5,864 bases of DNA, from assembly GCA_039179965.1 (NCBI GenBank), contig JBCDEC010000271.1, forward strand, positions 1-5,864, in the 5' to 3' direction. Positions 4,544 to 5,864 of the stretch are shown here, piece after piece. The stretch is from Marinibacterium sp039179965 (GTDB lineage: Bacteria; Pseudomonadota; Alphaproteobacteria; Rhodobacterales; Rhodobacteraceae). Within the stretch, counting starts at the first letter, position 1; each line of letters starts with the position of its first letter. The notes below the pieces were generated by a model. The model had not been told where the DNA came from. It searched no databases and was given only the letters and a program-made list of their open reading frames with translations. A program made the position numbers and the translations under genes.

Positions 4544-5864
4544 ATGACAGATACGACCATCGAGGCGCTCAAGGCGCAGGGCGTGCGGTTTTGCATTGCA
4601 AGCTATGTGGACATGCACGGTGTTTCCAAATCCAAAATGGTGCCGATCGCGCATGGCGCGGATATGATGGCGGGCTCGGAGATGTTCACGGGCGCGGCCC
4701 TGGACGGTGTGCCCCAGGAAGTCCATGACGACGAGGTCGCCTGCCACCCGGACCCCGCGAGCTGCATGGTGCTGCCCTGGCAGCCGGATGTGGCCTGGTT
4801 TGCCTCGGATTTGTGGTGCGCGGGCGAGGAATTCCCGGCCTGCAGCCGCAACATTCTGGGCCGTCAGATGTCGGCGGCCGCACAGATGGGGTATGTGATG
4901 AACCTCGGCATGGAGGCGGAGTTCTTCGTCTTCCGTGATACAGACGGCGGTTTTGCACCGATTTCGGACCTGCCGCATCTGGAAAAGCCGGCCTATGACA
5001 CGACGCGCCTTCTGGACAATCTGCCCTGGCTGTCTGAACTGGTGGAGGCGATGAACGCGCTGGGCTGGGATGTCTATTCCTTTGACCACGAGGACTGGAT
5101 TGGCCAGTTCGAACTGGATTTTGCCTATTCTGATGCGCTGACCATGGCGGACCGGTTTGTCTTCCTGCGCTTCATGGCCAATGCGATTGCGCGCAAGCAC
5201 GGGGCGTTTGCGAGTTTCATGCCCAAGCCCATGGGCGAGCGGACGGGGTCGGGCGCGCATTTCAATATGTCGCTGGCCAACCCGGACGGAGAGAACCTGT
5301 TCAAGGATCCCGACGATCCGCGCGGCTGCAAGCTGTCAACACTGGGTTATCAGTTTACCGCCGGGATCTTGCGGCATCTGCCAGCGATCATGGCCACGGT
5401 CGCGCCCTCGGTGAACAGCTACAAACGGCTGGTCAAGCAGGGCTCGATGTCCGGCTTTACCTGGGCACCGATCTACGCGTGTTACGGCAACAACAACCGC
5501 ACCAATGCGCTGCGGGTGCCGCTGGGGGGTGGTCGCGTGGAACTGCGCGCAGCAGACAGTGCGACCAACCCTTATCTCGGCGCGGCCATGGTACTGGCGG
5601 CCGGTCTGGAAGGGATCCGCGAGGGGCTCGATCCAGGCGATCCGAACACCGACAACATGTATCTGCTGGATCAGGCGGAACTGGATGCGCGGGGCATTTC
5701 CATGCTGCCCCGGACGCTCGACGAGGCGGTATCGGCCTTTGAGGCCGATCCCCTGTCACGCCAGGTCTTCGGCGATGAAATGTTCGAGGCCTGGGTGGCC
5801 TTCAAGCGGCAGGAATGGATGTCCTATCTCAATCACGTTTCGGATTGGGAAGTGGACCGCTATC
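4544..5864 (+). CDS. glnT: type III glutamine synthetase family protein (GlnT / GmaS-like), 3' end cut by window edge
   Basis: ATP-dependent ligase joining ammonia, or methylamine in GmaS members, to the gamma-carboxyl of glutamate in the cytoplasm. The frame is open from ATG 4544 to the window end, 440 residues; the family is about 435-455, so few residues are missing. The N-terminal beta-grasp domain spans about 10-85 (ASYVDMHGVSKSK, GSEMFTGAALDG). The catalytic domain shows GMEAEFFVF (E124, E126), DHEDWIGQFELDF (E183, E190), FMPKPMGERTGSGAHFNMSL (H239), NSYKRLV at 291-297, NNNRTNALRVP at 317-326 and GRVELRAAD at 330-338 (E333, R335). These match metal-, ATP- and glutamate-binding positions of GSI. 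Position 241 is Asn where GSI has a second His, and E183 to E190 is one residue shorter than GSI, both features I associate with the GlnT/GmaS group. This ATG is chosen because conserved sequence begins about ten residues later. It is divergent from the YdcF-like gene. No mgs or mgd methylamine genes are visible, so ammonia versus methylamine is unresolved. Confidence 0.9.
   Translation, partial: MTDTTIEALKAQGVRFCIASYVDMHGVSKSKMVPIAHGADMMAGSEMFTGAALDGVPQEVHDDEVACHPDPASCMVLPWQPDVAWFASDLWCAGEEFPACSRNILGRQMSAAAQMGYVMNLGMEAEFFVFRDTDGGFAPISDLPHLEKPAYDTTRLLDNLPWLSELVEAMNALGWDVYSFDHEDWIGQFELDFAYSDALTMADRFVFLRFMANAIARKHGAFASFMPKPMGERTGSGAHFNMSLANPDGENLFKDPDDPRGCKLSTLGYQFTAGILRHLPAIMATVAPSVNSYKRLVKQGSMSGFTWAPIYACYGNNNRTNALRVPLGGGRVELRAADSATNPYLGAAMVLAAGLEGIREGLDPGDPNTDNMYLLDQAELDARGISMLPRTLDEAVSAFEADPLSRQVFGDEMFEAWVAFKRQEWMSYLNHVSDWEVDRY

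Noticed and set aside
4343..5260. 305-residue open frame on the minus strand opposite glnT
   Set aside because: It is antisense to the conserved glutamine synthetase-family sequence. The Arg/His-rich translation shows no domain, and it would cover the inverted-repeat region without a ribosome site.

Overview
The window is GC-rich, tightly packed bacterial DNA. Codon use strongly favours G or C in third positions. The gene set (a rhizobial-type GlnT glutamine synthetase, a diaminopropionate ammonia-lyase and a TviB-type nucleotide-sugar dehydrogenase) suggests an alphaproteobacterium, plausibly of the Rhodobacteraceae/roseobacter type. That placement is an inference from composition and protein style; no marker gene is present.

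There are five protein genes, two of them cut by the window edges. Positions 1-1095 (+) hold most of a PLP-dependent 2,3-diaminopropionate ammonia-lyase whose N-terminus lies off the left edge. A three-gene block on the minus strand fills 1099-4283. In transcription order it has a two-pass membrane protein with a YdcF/ElyC (DUF218) domain, a UDP-glucuronate 4-epimerase-like SDR enzyme, and a UDP-N-acetylhexosamine 6-dehydrogenase of the TviB/WbpO type. The last two overlap by four bases (TTGA). Positions 4544-5864 (+) hold nearly all of a type III glutamine synthetase family protein (GlnT, or possibly gamma-glutamylmethylamide synthetase GmaS), which runs off the right edge. No RNA gene, mobile element or CRISPR array was seen.

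The two sugar enzymes belong together. One oxidises C6 of a UDP-sugar to a uronic acid and the other inverts C4, so the block would supply charged UDP-uronic acid donors for a surface polysaccharide. The YdcF/ElyC-like protein fits the same envelope theme. The two outer genes concern amino-acid nitrogen: one releases ammonia from diaminopropionate, the other captures ammonia or an amine onto glutamate. The layout is an envelope-sugar block on one strand lying between nitrogen genes on the other.

The 260-base divergent region between the YdcF-like gene and glnT is the main non-coding stretch. It contains several perfect inverted repeats that look like operator or leader structures. A 99-base gap inside the minus-strand block also holds a perfect 7-bp stem-loop. 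I saw no clearly new multi-gene system. The most useful open questions are the substrates of the glutamine synthetase-like enzyme and of the dehydrogenase/epimerase pair, and the role of the inverted-repeat cluster.
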